From SAR86 cluster bacterium (GTDB lineage: Bacteria > Pseudomonadota > Gammaproteobacteria > Magnimaribacterales > Magnimaribacteraceae), in NCBI GenBank assembly GCA_016777005.1, contig JADHSF010000001.1, forward strand, positions 1-64,000: a stretch of 64,000 nt of DNA, read 5' to 3'. The notes under the pieces were generated by a model. It was given only the letters and a program-made list of their open reading frames with translations, was not told the DNA's origin and ran no database searches. The translations under genes were made by a program, and so were the position numbers. Position 1 is the stretch's first letter, and the number at the start of each line of letters is the position of its first letter. Shown here in pieces: positions 32,393-41,584 of the stretch.

Positions 32393-33847
32393 TTATTTTA
32401 TTTTCAAGAATTCAGATACTATATCTTCATCATTAAACTCAAGGAGTGCATTTCCGATATTTTGGTGAGATTCGTGTCCTTTTCCTGCAATTAATAATAC
32501 ATCTTTGTTTGAACTTTTCTTAAATTCAGTAAGAATCTTCTCTATTGCCTCTCTTCTGTCAGGAAATATTAAAATATTTTCTGACGATTCTGTCCCTGAA
32601 AGAATATCACTAATGATCACTTTTTCATCTTCCCTTCTAGGATTGTCATTAGTCAATACAACCACATCGGCATATTGTTCAGCCACACTACCCATCAAAG
32701 GTCTTTTTTGCTTATCACGATCCCCTCCACATCCAAATAAACACCAAATCATACCTTCATGACTTCTTCGGATTTCTTTTAATGCACCTTCAAGTGCGTC
32801 AGGAGTGTGGGCATAGTCAATATAGATTGGATTCTTTTCATTAAAGATCCTCTCTAATCTGCCTTTGGGTAGAAGTATGTCTTTACTGATACTTGAAATT
32901 TCTCTAAGAGATTTCCCTTCTAAGACAAGAACGGCAATAGAGCAAATAATATTTGAAGCAAGATATCTAGAGATTGTGCTTAGATCGAAATTAATGTTAT
33001 CTTCAAAAGCTTTAAGGTTTACATTGAGACCTCCTTTAGATTTCTCAAATGTAGCATAGAAATCTGCCTCTTTCTCAATAGAAACACTATAAGTCTTTTG
33101 ATTTAATTTCTTCAGTTCTTGGTACAGATTTTCTCCAAATTCACTATCTATACAAATGATGTTGTTATTTGGTGATAAATCATAAAAGAGTTTCTTTTTT
33201 GAATTTTGATAGTTTTTTAGACTCCCATGATAATCTAAATGATCATGAGAAAAACTGGTTAAAATGGCGTAATCTATTTCTAGCCCAGCCAATCTATTCT
33301 GCTCTAAGCCATGGGAAGAGGCTTCCATGGCTATATATGAGGCTTTATTATTTAGAGCATCTCGGAGGAAACTATTGATCTGGATTGGATGTTCTGTAGT
33401 CAAAACTGATTCTTTAAGGGTATAACCGTCAATAGAAGAATTGATCGTGCTCATGTAACCGCATTTACTTTGCAGTAAATTACTCATACCAGAGAAAGTC
33501 TCAACAGAGGTTGTTTTTCCATTGGTGCCAGTAACACACACTATTTTCAATTTAGTGCTTGGGAGACCGTAAAATCTTGAAGCAAATAAACCTAAGTATT
33601 CTCTTAAATCAGGAAAGTAAATAATGTTTTGGTCCTTAGTACTTATCTTGTTGTCCGATATAACTAAAGCAGCTCCTTTTTCTAATGCCGAATCTACAAA
33701 ATCAATGCCATCTTTTTTATGCCCCTTTAGCGCAAAAAATAGACCCCCAGGAGATAAGGATCTACTATCAATATGAAGACTTGAAATTTCTATGTCCTTA
33801 AAACCCTCTAGATCAGAGAGTTCAAATAAAAAATCAGAAGTTTGCAT
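32393..33847 (-). CDS. murE: UDP-MurNAc-tripeptide synthetase
   Basis: CVTGTNGKTTSVETF; IDYAHTPDALEGAL; LTNDNPRREDE. Confidence 0.97.
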   Translation of the reverse strand: MQTSDFLFELSDLEGFKDIEISSLHIDSRSLSPGGLFFALKGHKKDGIDFVDSALEKGAALVISDNKISTKDQNIIYFPDLREYLGLFASRFYGLPSTKLKIVCVTGTNGKTTSVETFSGMSNLLQSKCGYMSTINSSIDGYTLKESVLTTEHPIQINSFLRDALNNKASYIAMEASSHGLEQNRLAGLEIDYAILTSFSHDHLDYHGSLKNYQNSKKKLFYDLSPNNNIICIDSEFGENLYQELKKLNQKTYSVSIEKEADFYATFEKSKGGLNVNLKAFEDNINFDLSTISRYLASNIICSIAVLVLEGKSLREISSISKDILLPKGRLERIFNEKNPIYIDYAHTPDALEGALKEIRRSHEGMIWCLFGCGGDRDKQKRPLMGSVAEQYADVVVLTNDNPRREDEKVIISDILSGTESSENILIFPDRREAIEKILTEFKKSSNKDVLLIAGKGHESHQNIGNALLEFNDEDIVSEFLKIK

Positions 33848-35497
33848 CTATATCTCAAGGTCCCTTAATAAAAATATTTGCTCCATAATGCTGGAAAATA
33901 AAGGAGCTGATACTTTACCGCCAGAGTAATCATCCCCAGCAAGTCCATGCAATACAACGACTGCTAAAAATTCTGGGCTATCATGAGGTACGAAACCTGC
34001 AAATGTTGCCGTGTAAGTAGTCTCAGCCTCAACAGTCTCTTTGGCAGTGCCCGTTTTACCTGCAACTACCCACTTTGCAAGTTTAGCTTTAGATGCGGTT
34101 CCTCCTTGTGAGTTAACCGTACTAACAAGCATGTCCACTATTTTTTGATTTGTATCTTCATTAATAACCCTTTCATTTAAAGATTCGGCAAAAGAATTTT
34201 CTTTAAATAAATTTAACTCTATGAAATTTCCTTGATTGGCAAAAACCGAATAGGCCTGAGCAATCTGAAGGGCCGATAAAGTCATTCCATAACCATAACA
34301 AGAACTCACTTTATCTCTTAAAGTAAATTGAGTTTCGTGAGGTAAAAAGCCTTCTCTTGCAGGCAGCATAATAGACGTAGGATATCTGCCGATACCAAAT
34401 TTTTTATAATAGTTTACTAGATGTTTTATATCCTGACCTTCACATAATTTGATCATTCCAACATTACTTGAATAAGAAATAATTTCTGAGAGATTAAGCT
34501 GACCATAATCTCGAAAATCACTTGTTTTATATCCTTCAAACTCAATCCATCCTGGAGAGGTATTAACTATTAAATCTTCATGTATTTTTTCTGATTCTAG
34601 AATTGCAGACATGGCCAAAGGTTTGAGTACAGAACCTGGTTCAAAAACATCTATTGTTGCTCTATTTCTAAGTATAGACATATCATGAAAGTTTTTTCTA
34701 TTAGAGGGATCGAAAGAAGGATGATTTACTAAAGCAAGTATATCGCCCGATTTAGGCTCAATGACAACCACTGATCCTGCCTTGGCATTATATTTTTTAA
34801 CAACCTTATCTAGTTCATGATAAGCAATTGACTGGATATTTATATCTATAGTTAATTGAATATCATTTCCTGAAACAGCCTCTATTCTTTTACCTTCAAG
34901 TTTACTATTTCTTGAACCTTTAATTCCTTGAAAGCTGCCCTCTTTTCCTAAAAGCTCGTTATGAAATACTAGCTCTGTACCTTGAATGCCTCTTCTGTCG
35001 ATATCTGTAAGACCAACAACATGAGAAGTGATATTTTTCTCCGGATAACTTCTTCTTAAATTTTCTCTAAAATAAATTCCTGGAATCTTCTGACTTTTAA
35101 TACTTGTTCTTATTTGATTATTGACATTCCTACTAATTTCTTTGAATCCAGAAGATTGCTTTTTTAATCCCTCAAGTAAGATAACAGGATCTTGATTTAA
35201 GGCACTGGAAAGAAAAATAATATTTTCTTTATCATATGTAAATTGGGAGAAATCTAAACCAACGCTATAACCTTTTACATCCAATGCAAGAACTTTATTA
35301 TTTCTATCTAAAATCTTTCCTCTAGATGCTAAAAGAGAATAATTAGAATCTAGCCTACTAAAGACTTGATCATCAAGAAAAATATCCTGATAAATTTGAA
35401 GGTAGATCAGTCTAGCAATTAGAGAGCAAAACCCTAAAAGAATTATTAATTGGATAAATACTACCCTTCCCGAAGAATAGAGAATCCTAGTAGACAT
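33848..35497 (-). CDS. ftsI: Peptidoglycan transpeptidase FtsI (PBP3)
   Basis: FEPGSVLKPLAM; SSNVGMIKL; VAGKTGTAKE. Confidence 0.97.
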   Translation of the reverse strand: MSTRILYSSGRVVFIQLIILLGFCSLIARLIYLQIYQDIFLDDQVFSRLDSNYSLLASRGKILDRNNKVLALDVKGYSVGLDFSQFTYDKENIIFLSSALNQDPVILLEGLKKQSSGFKEISRNVNNQIRTSIKSQKIPGIYFRENLRRSYPEKNITSHVVGLTDIDRRGIQGTELVFHNELLGKEGSFQGIKGSRNSKLEGKRIEAVSGNDIQLTIDINIQSIAYHELDKVVKKYNAKAGSVVVIEPKSGDILALVNHPSFDPSNRKNFHDMSILRNRATIDVFEPGSVLKPLAMSAILESEKIHEDLIVNTSPGWIEFEGYKTSDFRDYGQLNLSEIISYSSNVGMIKLCEGQDIKHLVNYYKKFGIGRYPTSIMLPAREGFLPHETQFTLRDKVSSCYGYGMTLSALQIAQAYSVFANQGNFIELNLFKENSFAESLNERVINEDTNQKIVDMLVSTVNSQGGTASKAKLAKWVVAGKTGTAKETVEAETTYTATFAGFVPHDSPEFLAVVVLHGLAGDDYSGGKVSAPLFSSIMEQIFLLRDLEI

Positions 35498-35507
35498 GGT
35501 CTCCTAA

Positions 35508-36656
35508 TTAATCTAACTGTGTTCTTACAAAGGAAGGAATATCCAGATATTCATCATTATCTGTTTCTTTTTTTAAAGCCTTTTCTACAAGTGGTGGATT
35601 TTCTAGAAGTTGTTTGGCTGCATCACTCAAAGGTAAAGGTTTCCTTTCATTTATAGAATTTAGGCTGTGGGGTTTATTTGCAGCTGTCTGTACAGAAGAA
35701 TTTAATCCTGTGGCAATGACAGTTACTGTTAAATCATTTGAAGATGATTCATCTAAAACCGTCCCAGTAACTATGATCGCTTCTGGAGAAGCAAATTCAT
35801 TAATACAATCCCCAACTGCTTTTATTTCTCCCAAAGAAAGTTCGGGTCCTGCAGTTATATTAACCAGAACTCCTTTTGCGTCTTTAAGACTTATATCTTC
35901 TAGAAGCTTGCTTGCTATTGCTTGTTCAGCTGCAATTCTTGCTCGATCAGGTCCACTAGATGTACCTGTACCCATCATTGCAGTTCCTTTTTCGGACATG
36001 ACAGTTTTTACATCAGCAAAATCTACATTTATTAATCCAGGTCTAATTATAATATCCGAAATACCTCTAACAGCTCCGCCGAGTACGTCATTTGCCTGTT
36101 TGAAGGCTTCGAGCATGCTGCAATCTTCTCCAAGAACTTCTAAGAGTTTCTGGTTAGGTATTGTTATCAATGAATCAACTTCTTCAACTAATTCTTTAAT
36201 GCCCTCTTGGGCAATCTTCATTCGCTTAGCTCCTTCTAATTCAAAAGGTTTAGTAACAACCGCTACTGTAAGAATTCCAAGTTCTTTAGCTACTTGAGCT
36301 ACTATTGGAGCAGCGCCTGTACCTGTACCTCCACCCATTCCAGCTGTTATGAAAACCATATCAGTGCCTTTGAGCATATCTCTAAGCTTATCTCTATCCT
36401 CAAGAGCAGCCTCTCTTCCAATCGCAGGATTTGCTCCTGCTCCTAGTCCATCGGTTATCTCCATACCTAGAATAAGTTTAGTACTAGCATTATTCTTATC
36501 TAGAGCCTGCTTATCGGTATTAATAGAAATGAACTCAGCGCCTTCAATGCCACATTCGACCATATGCTGCACAGCATTTCCGCCACCGCCTCCAACACCT
36601 ATAACTCTTATTGAAGCATTTCCTTTAACTTCCTCTATAATTTCCCACTCACTCAT
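35508..36656 (-). CDS. ftsZ: Cell division GTPase FtsZ
   Basis: GGGTGTGAAPIVA tubulin signature; C-terminal DIPSFVRTQLD. Confidence 0.99.
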   Translation of the reverse strand: MSEWEIIEEVKGNASIRVIGVGGGGGNAVQHMVECGIEGAEFISINTDKQALDKNNASTKLILGMEITDGLGAGANPAIGREAALEDRDKLRDMLKGTDMVFITAGMGGGTGTGAAPIVAQVAKELGILTVAVVTKPFELEGAKRMKIAQEGIKELVEEVDSLITIPNQKLLEVLGEDCSMLEAFKQANDVLGGAVRGISDIIIRPGLINVDFADVKTVMSEKGTAMMGTGTSSGPDRARIAAEQAIASKLLEDISLKDAKGVLVNITAGPELSLGEIKAVGDCINEFASPEAIIVTGTVLDESSSNDLTVTVIATGLNSSVQTAANKPHSLNSINERKPLPLSDAAKQLLENPPLVEKALKKETDNDEYLDIPSFVRTQLD

Positions 36657-36681
36657 ATCTAACCTCTCTTTTAATTAATTG

Positions 36682-37908
36682 TTAAAGATTTCCGCCAAAC
36701 CATCTAGAAATCCTATTTAAAATATTCTTGTCTCTGTGTATATAATTTAAATGATCCTCTTGCATTTGCTTCTTTCCATATAGCAATAGACCAACCGATG
36801 TAGCATAAATTGGGTTATTAATAATCTCAGAAAAACCTTCAACTGAATGAGGCGAGCCCATTCTCACTGGAGAATGAAAAATCTCTTCTGCTAATTCTGT
36901 GGCCCCTTCAATTTTTGATGCTCCACCAGTCAACACTATCCCTGCAGGAATTAATTCATCAAAGCCGCTTAGACTTAACTTCTGTTGAGCCATACTAAAT
37001 ATCTCTACATATCTTCTTTCTAAAACATCTGCTAATGCCTGTCTTGATAACTCTCTTTCCGGTCTTCCTCCCATGCCAGGAACCATCATAATTTCTTCAG
37101 GTCTTGTCATTGAGCTTACGGCACAGCCATATCTTTGTTTAATTGTTTCTGCTTGCGTAGGAGGAGTTCTGAGAGCTTGAGCGATATCATTCGTCACATG
37201 ATCACCAGCTATTGGAATAACATCTGTAAAACAAATAGATCCGTCAACAAAGACTGCGATGTCTGTCGTTCCTCCACCTATATCAATTAAACAAACTCCC
37301 AGATTTCTCTCGTCTTCAGTTAATACGGAGTAGCTCGACGCAAGTTGCTCTAAAACAAATGCTTCAACATCTAAACCAGCTGCACTTATGCATTTATGGA
37401 TATTTTGAGACGAATTTTCGCTGCATGTTACTAGATGCACCTTAGCTTCTAATCTTGAACCTGCCATCCCTAGCGGTTCCTTGATACCATCTTGTTTATC
37501 TATGATGTAATCTCTAGGCAATACATGCAGTAGTCTTTGATCTGCAGGTATTGCCATAGCCTGAGCAGTCTCAATTACTCTATCTACATCAGTGAACTTG
37601 ACTTCACCATCACGTATAGGAACAACGCCTTCAGAGTTTAGACCTCTTATATGGCTTCCAGAGATACCAACATAACAAGATCCTATATGACAACCAGCCA
37701 TACTTTCTGCTTCTTCAATCGATCTTTTTATAGCTGTTGTTGTTGATTCAATATCGACAACAACTCCATTCTTGAGACCCTTAGAGGTGTGAGTGCCTAG
37801 ACCTGTTATTTCAATTTGTGGCCCTCTTGCTTCTGCAACAATAGCCACTACTTTTGATGTTCCTATATCAACACCTACAAGCATTTCATTCTTACTTACG
37901 TTACTCAT
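36682..37908 (-). CDS. ftsA: Cell division protein FtsA
   Basis: VGVDIGTSKVVAIVAE; LIDIGGGTTDIAVF. Confidence 0.98.
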   Translation of the reverse strand: MSNVSKNEMLVGVDIGTSKVVAIVAEARGPQIEITGLGTHTSKGLKNGVVVDIESTTTAIKRSIEEAESMAGCHIGSCYVGISGSHIRGLNSEGVVPIRDGEVKFTDVDRVIETAQAMAIPADQRLLHVLPRDYIIDKQDGIKEPLGMAGSRLEAKVHLVTCSENSSQNIHKCISAAGLDVEAFVLEQLASSYSVLTEDERNLGVCLIDIGGGTTDIAVFVDGSICFTDVIPIAGDHVTNDIAQALRTPPTQAETIKQRYGCAVSSMTRPEEIMMVPGMGGRPERELSRQALADVLERRYVEIFSMAQQKLSLSGFDELIPAGIVLTGGASKIEGATELAEEIFHSPVRMGSPHSVEGFSEIINNPIYATSVGLLLYGKKQMQEDHLNYIHRDKNILNRISRWFGGNL

Positions 37909-38567
37909 ATTGCCTTCTCCATTTTTTCAGTGCTTATTGCAATAGCATTTCTGTATCTTAGATCTATATATTTGCTATGGTCTTTATTTCCTGAGCTCAG
38001 CTCGAACAGTATAAATTGCTCGAGACGTTCGAGCTGAACCCGGAAATCCCCTTTATTGAATAAGTAATTTGTTCCATAATTATCTTGTGCTTTTATAAAA
38101 TCAGTACCCTCCTGACCCAAGTGTTGTAATTTATTTCCCTTAAGATTAAGAACATTTTGCATAAGTCTTGCATAATTTAATAAAATTTCTACCTGATCAT
38201 CTGCACCAGAAATTGAAATCAGACTTAGGTTTTTTGACATACCGCCAGGAGATATAATCTTTCCTTCTTGTGTAAAAAATCTATCGTTTTCTAAAATAGC
38301 TAAAGGTTGATGTTCTTCAATTTCAATCAATGTTTTTTCATTGAAATTTTGAGTTGCCTTTATTATTGACACCCAAGAATTTGAAAATATTTCGTCTTTG
38401 TTGTTTGTTTGAACATTATTTACATGATTAGAAATTTTTGGTTCTAAAATAGCCATATTCGAAATGATTTCTTTTGAAAATTTTATAATGATTTGCTGAT
38501 CCGCAGACTGATTTTGAACAGAACAACCCGTCACCATTAGTAAAACAATGATTAGAAAGGACCTCAT
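37905..38567 (-). CDS. ftsQ: FtsQ-like divisome protein with lipobox-like N-terminus
   Basis: IEIEEHQPLAILENDRFFTQEGKIISP...SKYIDLRYRNAIAIS matches FtsQ POTRA/beta domain; N-terminus MRSFLIIVLLMVTGCSVQNQ. Confidence 0.82.
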   Translation of the reverse strand: MRSFLIIVLLMVTGCSVQNQSADQQIIIKFSKEIISNMAILEPKISNHVNNVQTNNKDEIFSNSWVSIIKATQNFNEKTLIEIEEHQPLAILENDRFFTQEGKIISPGGMSKNLSLISISGADDQVEILLNYARLMQNVLNLKGNKLQHLGQEGTDFIKAQDNYGTNYLFNKGDFRVQLERLEQFILFELSSGNKDHSKYIDLRYRNAIAISTEKMEKAI

Positions 38568-38854
38568 CTGACTGAGCTCCTGTCTAAATAAATATTTTTA
38601 TCAGAAGCAGGGATAGTCATGCCTAGACTTTCAGTAGCGAATTTTCTCAAAGATATATGATTCTTAAAATACTTTACCTCTTCTAAAAGAAGGTTAGATT
38701 GAAAAGATAGGTCCTCTTTTTCTAATTTTAAATTTTCTAACACAGAAAATGATTTTCTATACTCATATGTCTGAAGTATCAATGCATAAGAGCTTATAAA
38801 AGAAGTAATTATCAATAGAGATATAAATATGATTTTGAAATTATCTTGTATCAT
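38564..38854 (-). CDS. ftsL: Cell division protein FtsL
   Basis: Short bitopic coiled-coil protein after rsmH; LRKFATESLGMTIP. Confidence 0.9.
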   Translation of the reverse strand: MIQDNFKIIFISLLIITSFISSYALILQTYEYRKSFSVLENLKLEKEDLSFQSNLLLEEVKYFKNHISLRKFATESLGMTIPASDKNIYLDRSSVR

Positions 38855-39732
38855 ATTTTTTCTGCCACTCTGAGGATTGCACTTCTGCTTCGTGGGTTTG
38901 TAGACATTTCAGTATTGGTAGGTTTTAAAAATTTTTCTCCAAAATATTTAAATTTTATATTTGAACCTATCCTGTCTTTTCCCTGAAAAAACCTCTTAAC
39001 AATCCTATCCTCCATAGAATGAAAACTTATAACAGCCAATCTACCACCACAACATAGAACATAACTGGCAGCTTCAAGAGCGCATTGCAGCTCATATATC
39101 TCTTGATTTATGAACATTCTGATAGCTCTAAATGAATTTGTAGCAGGATGTTTCTTCGATCTTTTGTAAACACAAGAAATAATAAGATCAGATAATTCCT
39201 TAGTAGATTCGATAGGTTTTTTTTCTCTTGATTCGCAGATTTTAGAAGCTATTTTTCTAGATGCTCTCTCTTCTCCTAAGGTCCAAAGTACATCTTCAAT
39301 TTCTTTTTTTGTAGCTGAATTAATCCATTCAGCTGCTGTTTGGCCCTGAGATGTATCAATCCTCATATCTAAAGGTCCATTTGATTGAAAACTAAATCCT
39401 CTTTCTGGATCATCAAGTTGTGTTGAGGAAATGCCTAAATCTATTAAAATTCCATCTATCTCACTGTCTTTAAAGAGTTTATTTAAATTAGAGAATGAAT
39501 CATTAATTAATTTAAATCTTATGTCATCAGTGAATTCTGAAGATAAATTCAAAGTAGCCATCTTATCTTTCTCTATTGAAGTCAAAGCTCCATCCTGATT
39601 TAGCTTTTTAAGAATTTTTAGTGAATGCCCTCCAGCTCCGAAAGTACAGTCTATATATCTACCATTTTGCTTAGAGACAAGATTCTCTAGCACTTCATCT
39701 ACCATTACCGCTTCATGGGTAGAATTGATCAA
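38851..39732 (-). CDS. rsmH: 16S rRNA m4C1402 methyltransferase RsmH
   Basis: HEAVMVDEVLENL; DCTFGAGGHS; LGISSTQLDDPERGFSF; FHSMEDRIVKRFF. Confidence 0.98.
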   Translation of the reverse strand: MINSTHEAVMVDEVLENLVSKQNGRYIDCTFGAGGHSLKILKKLNQDGALTSIEKDKMATLNLSSEFTDDIRFKLINDSFSNLNKLFKDSEIDGILIDLGISSTQLDDPERGFSFQSNGPLDMRIDTSQGQTAAEWINSATKKEIEDVLWTLGEERASRKIASKICESREKKPIESTKELSDLIISCVYKRSKKHPATNSFRAIRMFINQEIYELQCALEAASYVLCCGGRLAVISFHSMEDRIVKRFFQGKDRIGSNIKFKYFGEKFLKPTNTEMSTNPRSRSAILRVAEKI

Positions 39733-40208
39733 AACGGTATCTCCTCCAAACTCATTGGAAGATCCGCAATTAAATCTTCTCCTTTAATCTGGAGTCCAGA
39801 TTGCTTTTTTTCCCAGTTATCCAGGTTCCACAATTCAAATTTTGAGCCCATACCGACAAGAGCAACGTTTTCTTTCAAGGTTAAATCAGCAAATTCTCTT
39901 AAAATTTGAGGAATGAGAAGTGTCATTCTCTCACCAACCTCAAAATCGGTTACTGAGGCATTGCCTAATATTTTCCACTGAATAGACCTTACTTTTTGAT
40001 TAAGACCTCCAAGTGCCTCAAATTTCTGCGAAATCTCTTTCCATAGCTTTCCAGGATAGATTATTAATGCAGGGTATTGAGGATCTTTTGTAATAATCAT
40101 TTCCCCTTCGCAACTTGCCCTCAAAAGTTCTCTATATCTTGCAGGGATGACAATTCTACCCTTTGTATCAAGGGTTAAATTACTAGATCCATATATGCCT
40201 ATACTCAT
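39729..40208 (-). CDS. mraZ: Transcriptional regulator MraZ
   Basis: LDTKGRIVIPARYRELL; dcw cluster start. Confidence 0.96.
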   Translation of the reverse strand: MSIGIYGSSNLTLDTKGRIVIPARYRELLRASCEGEMIITKDPQYPALIIYPGKLWKEISQKFEALGGLNQKVRSIQWKILGNASVTDFEVGERMTLLIPQILREFADLTLKENVALVGMGSKFELWNLDNWEKKQSGLQIKGEDLIADLPMSLEEIPF

Positions 40209-40242
40209 TTTATGTACTTATTAGCAAGTAATATTACATTAT

Positions 40243-40272
40243 CTTGCACTTTGGCACACTTTTACACACTTT
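40243..40272 (-). promoter_or_regulatory. Putative MraZ-box array: three contiguous 10-bp repeats
   Basis: Minus strand AAAGTGTGTA AAAGTGTGCC AAAGTGCAAG, upstream of mraZ. Confidence 0.72.
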
Positions 40273-40367
40273 AAATAAAATTACTAGTTAAAATGAAAAG
40301 AAAAGTACACTAAATAAAACTTGCAATTTACTGAATATAAAAAGATTGAAATAGATAATTTCTTGGG

Positions 40368-40705
40368 GAGTGAGTCAGCCTATAAGCCGGGTTCTGTCGT
40401 GGATAATCATTCATCTAGATTTTGCGTCACCACAAAATTCAAGCAACCTACCCTGGTCCAGCCAGGACTGACTTAAGGACCTCTATTTGGTCTTGCTCCA
40501 GACGGGGTTTACCATGCCATATACAGTTACCTGATATGCGGTGCGCTTTTACCGCACCTTTTCACCCTTACCTTAAAATATAAGGCGGTTTATTTTCTGT
40601 TGCACTATCCGTAGATTTGCACCTCCCAGGAGTTACCTGGCGTCTTGCCCAATGGAGCCCGGACTTTCCTCTCAAAATTTGAGCGATTATCTAGCTGACT
40701 CTGGC
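40368..40705 (-). ncRNA. rnpB: RNase P RNA (class A)
   Basis: Minus strand has GAGGAAAGTCCGGGCTCC (P4 5' region) and AGAACCCGGCTTATAGGC near the 3' end. Perfect 8-bp P1 pairing GAGTCAGC/GCTGACTC (40694-40701 with 40372-40379). Confidence 0.96.
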
Positions 40706-40738
40706 CAATTGTATAGCTAAAAACAAAGTTAAAGAAGG

Positions 40739-41578
40739 TCAGTCTTTAATCTTAATTTTATAAATATCATTTCTTTTTTTATTTAAAATTTCTGATCCTA
40801 ATTCAAAGGCTAGTTTTTGATCTAATTTATCCATCAGAATCTCTAATATTCTTCTATCTTCTTCGGAAATATCATTTTCTCTAGCTTCATGAATTCCTTC
40901 AATAACAATTACAAACTCTCCTTTTGACCCAAACTCAGATTGGCTGATAAGATCTTTTACTGTTTTGATATCACCTCGATAGAAAGTTTCATGAAGTTTC
41001 GTTATTTCTCTTGCAATCATAATTCCAGTCTCTGCCGAAAGTTCTTCAGACAAAGTATCCAGTAGTTTATTTATGCGTCTTCCGGACTCAAAAAAAATAC
41101 AAACCGATGAAGAGGAAGATATTTTTTTTAAGAGTATCTTTTTTTCTTTTTCTTTACGTGGAAAAAATCCATAAAAACTTAAGTTTTCTAGATTAAAGCC
41201 TGAAACACTAGCAGCAGCTATCACAGAGGTTACGCCCGGAATGGGAATAATAGTTATACCAATCTCTATGGCTGCTTGAAGCAAATAATGACCAGGATCT
41301 GAAATTAAAGGAGTTCCTGCATCGCTAATCAAAGCAATATTTTTTCCTGATTTGAGTTCATTTATTAAAAAAGTAGTTTTGGTTTTTTCAGAAAACTTAT
41401 GATAGGAAGTTAGTTTTGTATCTATGTCGTATCTACTTAAAAGTTTTCTAGAAACTCTTGTGTCCTCAGCTGCACAAATATCAACTTTATTCAGCACTTC
41501 AATCGCCCTTAATGTAATATCATCTAAATTACCTATTGGTGTAGAGACTACGAAAAGAGAGCCGTAATTTTTACTCAT
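40739..41578 (-). CDS. rsmI: 16S rRNA 2'-O-ribose C1402 methyltransferase RsmI
   Basis: LFVVSTPIGNLDDITLRAIEVL; EDTRVSRKLL; ALISDAGTPLISDPG. Confidence 0.97.
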   Translation of the reverse strand: MSKNYGSLFVVSTPIGNLDDITLRAIEVLNKVDICAAEDTRVSRKLLSRYDIDTKLTSYHKFSEKTKTTFLINELKSGKNIALISDAGTPLISDPGHYLLQAAIEIGITIIPIPGVTSVIAAASVSGFNLENLSFYGFFPRKEKEKKILLKKISSSSSVCIFFESGRRINKLLDTLSEELSAETGIMIAREITKLHETFYRGDIKTVKDLISQSEFGSKGEFVIVIEGIHEARENDISEEDRRILEILMDKLDQKLAFELGSEILNKKRNDIYKIKIKD

Positions 41579-41584
41579 GAATTT

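Noticed and set aside
35614-36297. 227-aa + strand ORF antisense to ftsZ (with 36349-36678 continuing)
   Set aside because: Fully inside the strongly conserved ftsZ; low-complexity Ser/Pro/Ala-rich translation typical of the antisense frame; no recognisable domain.
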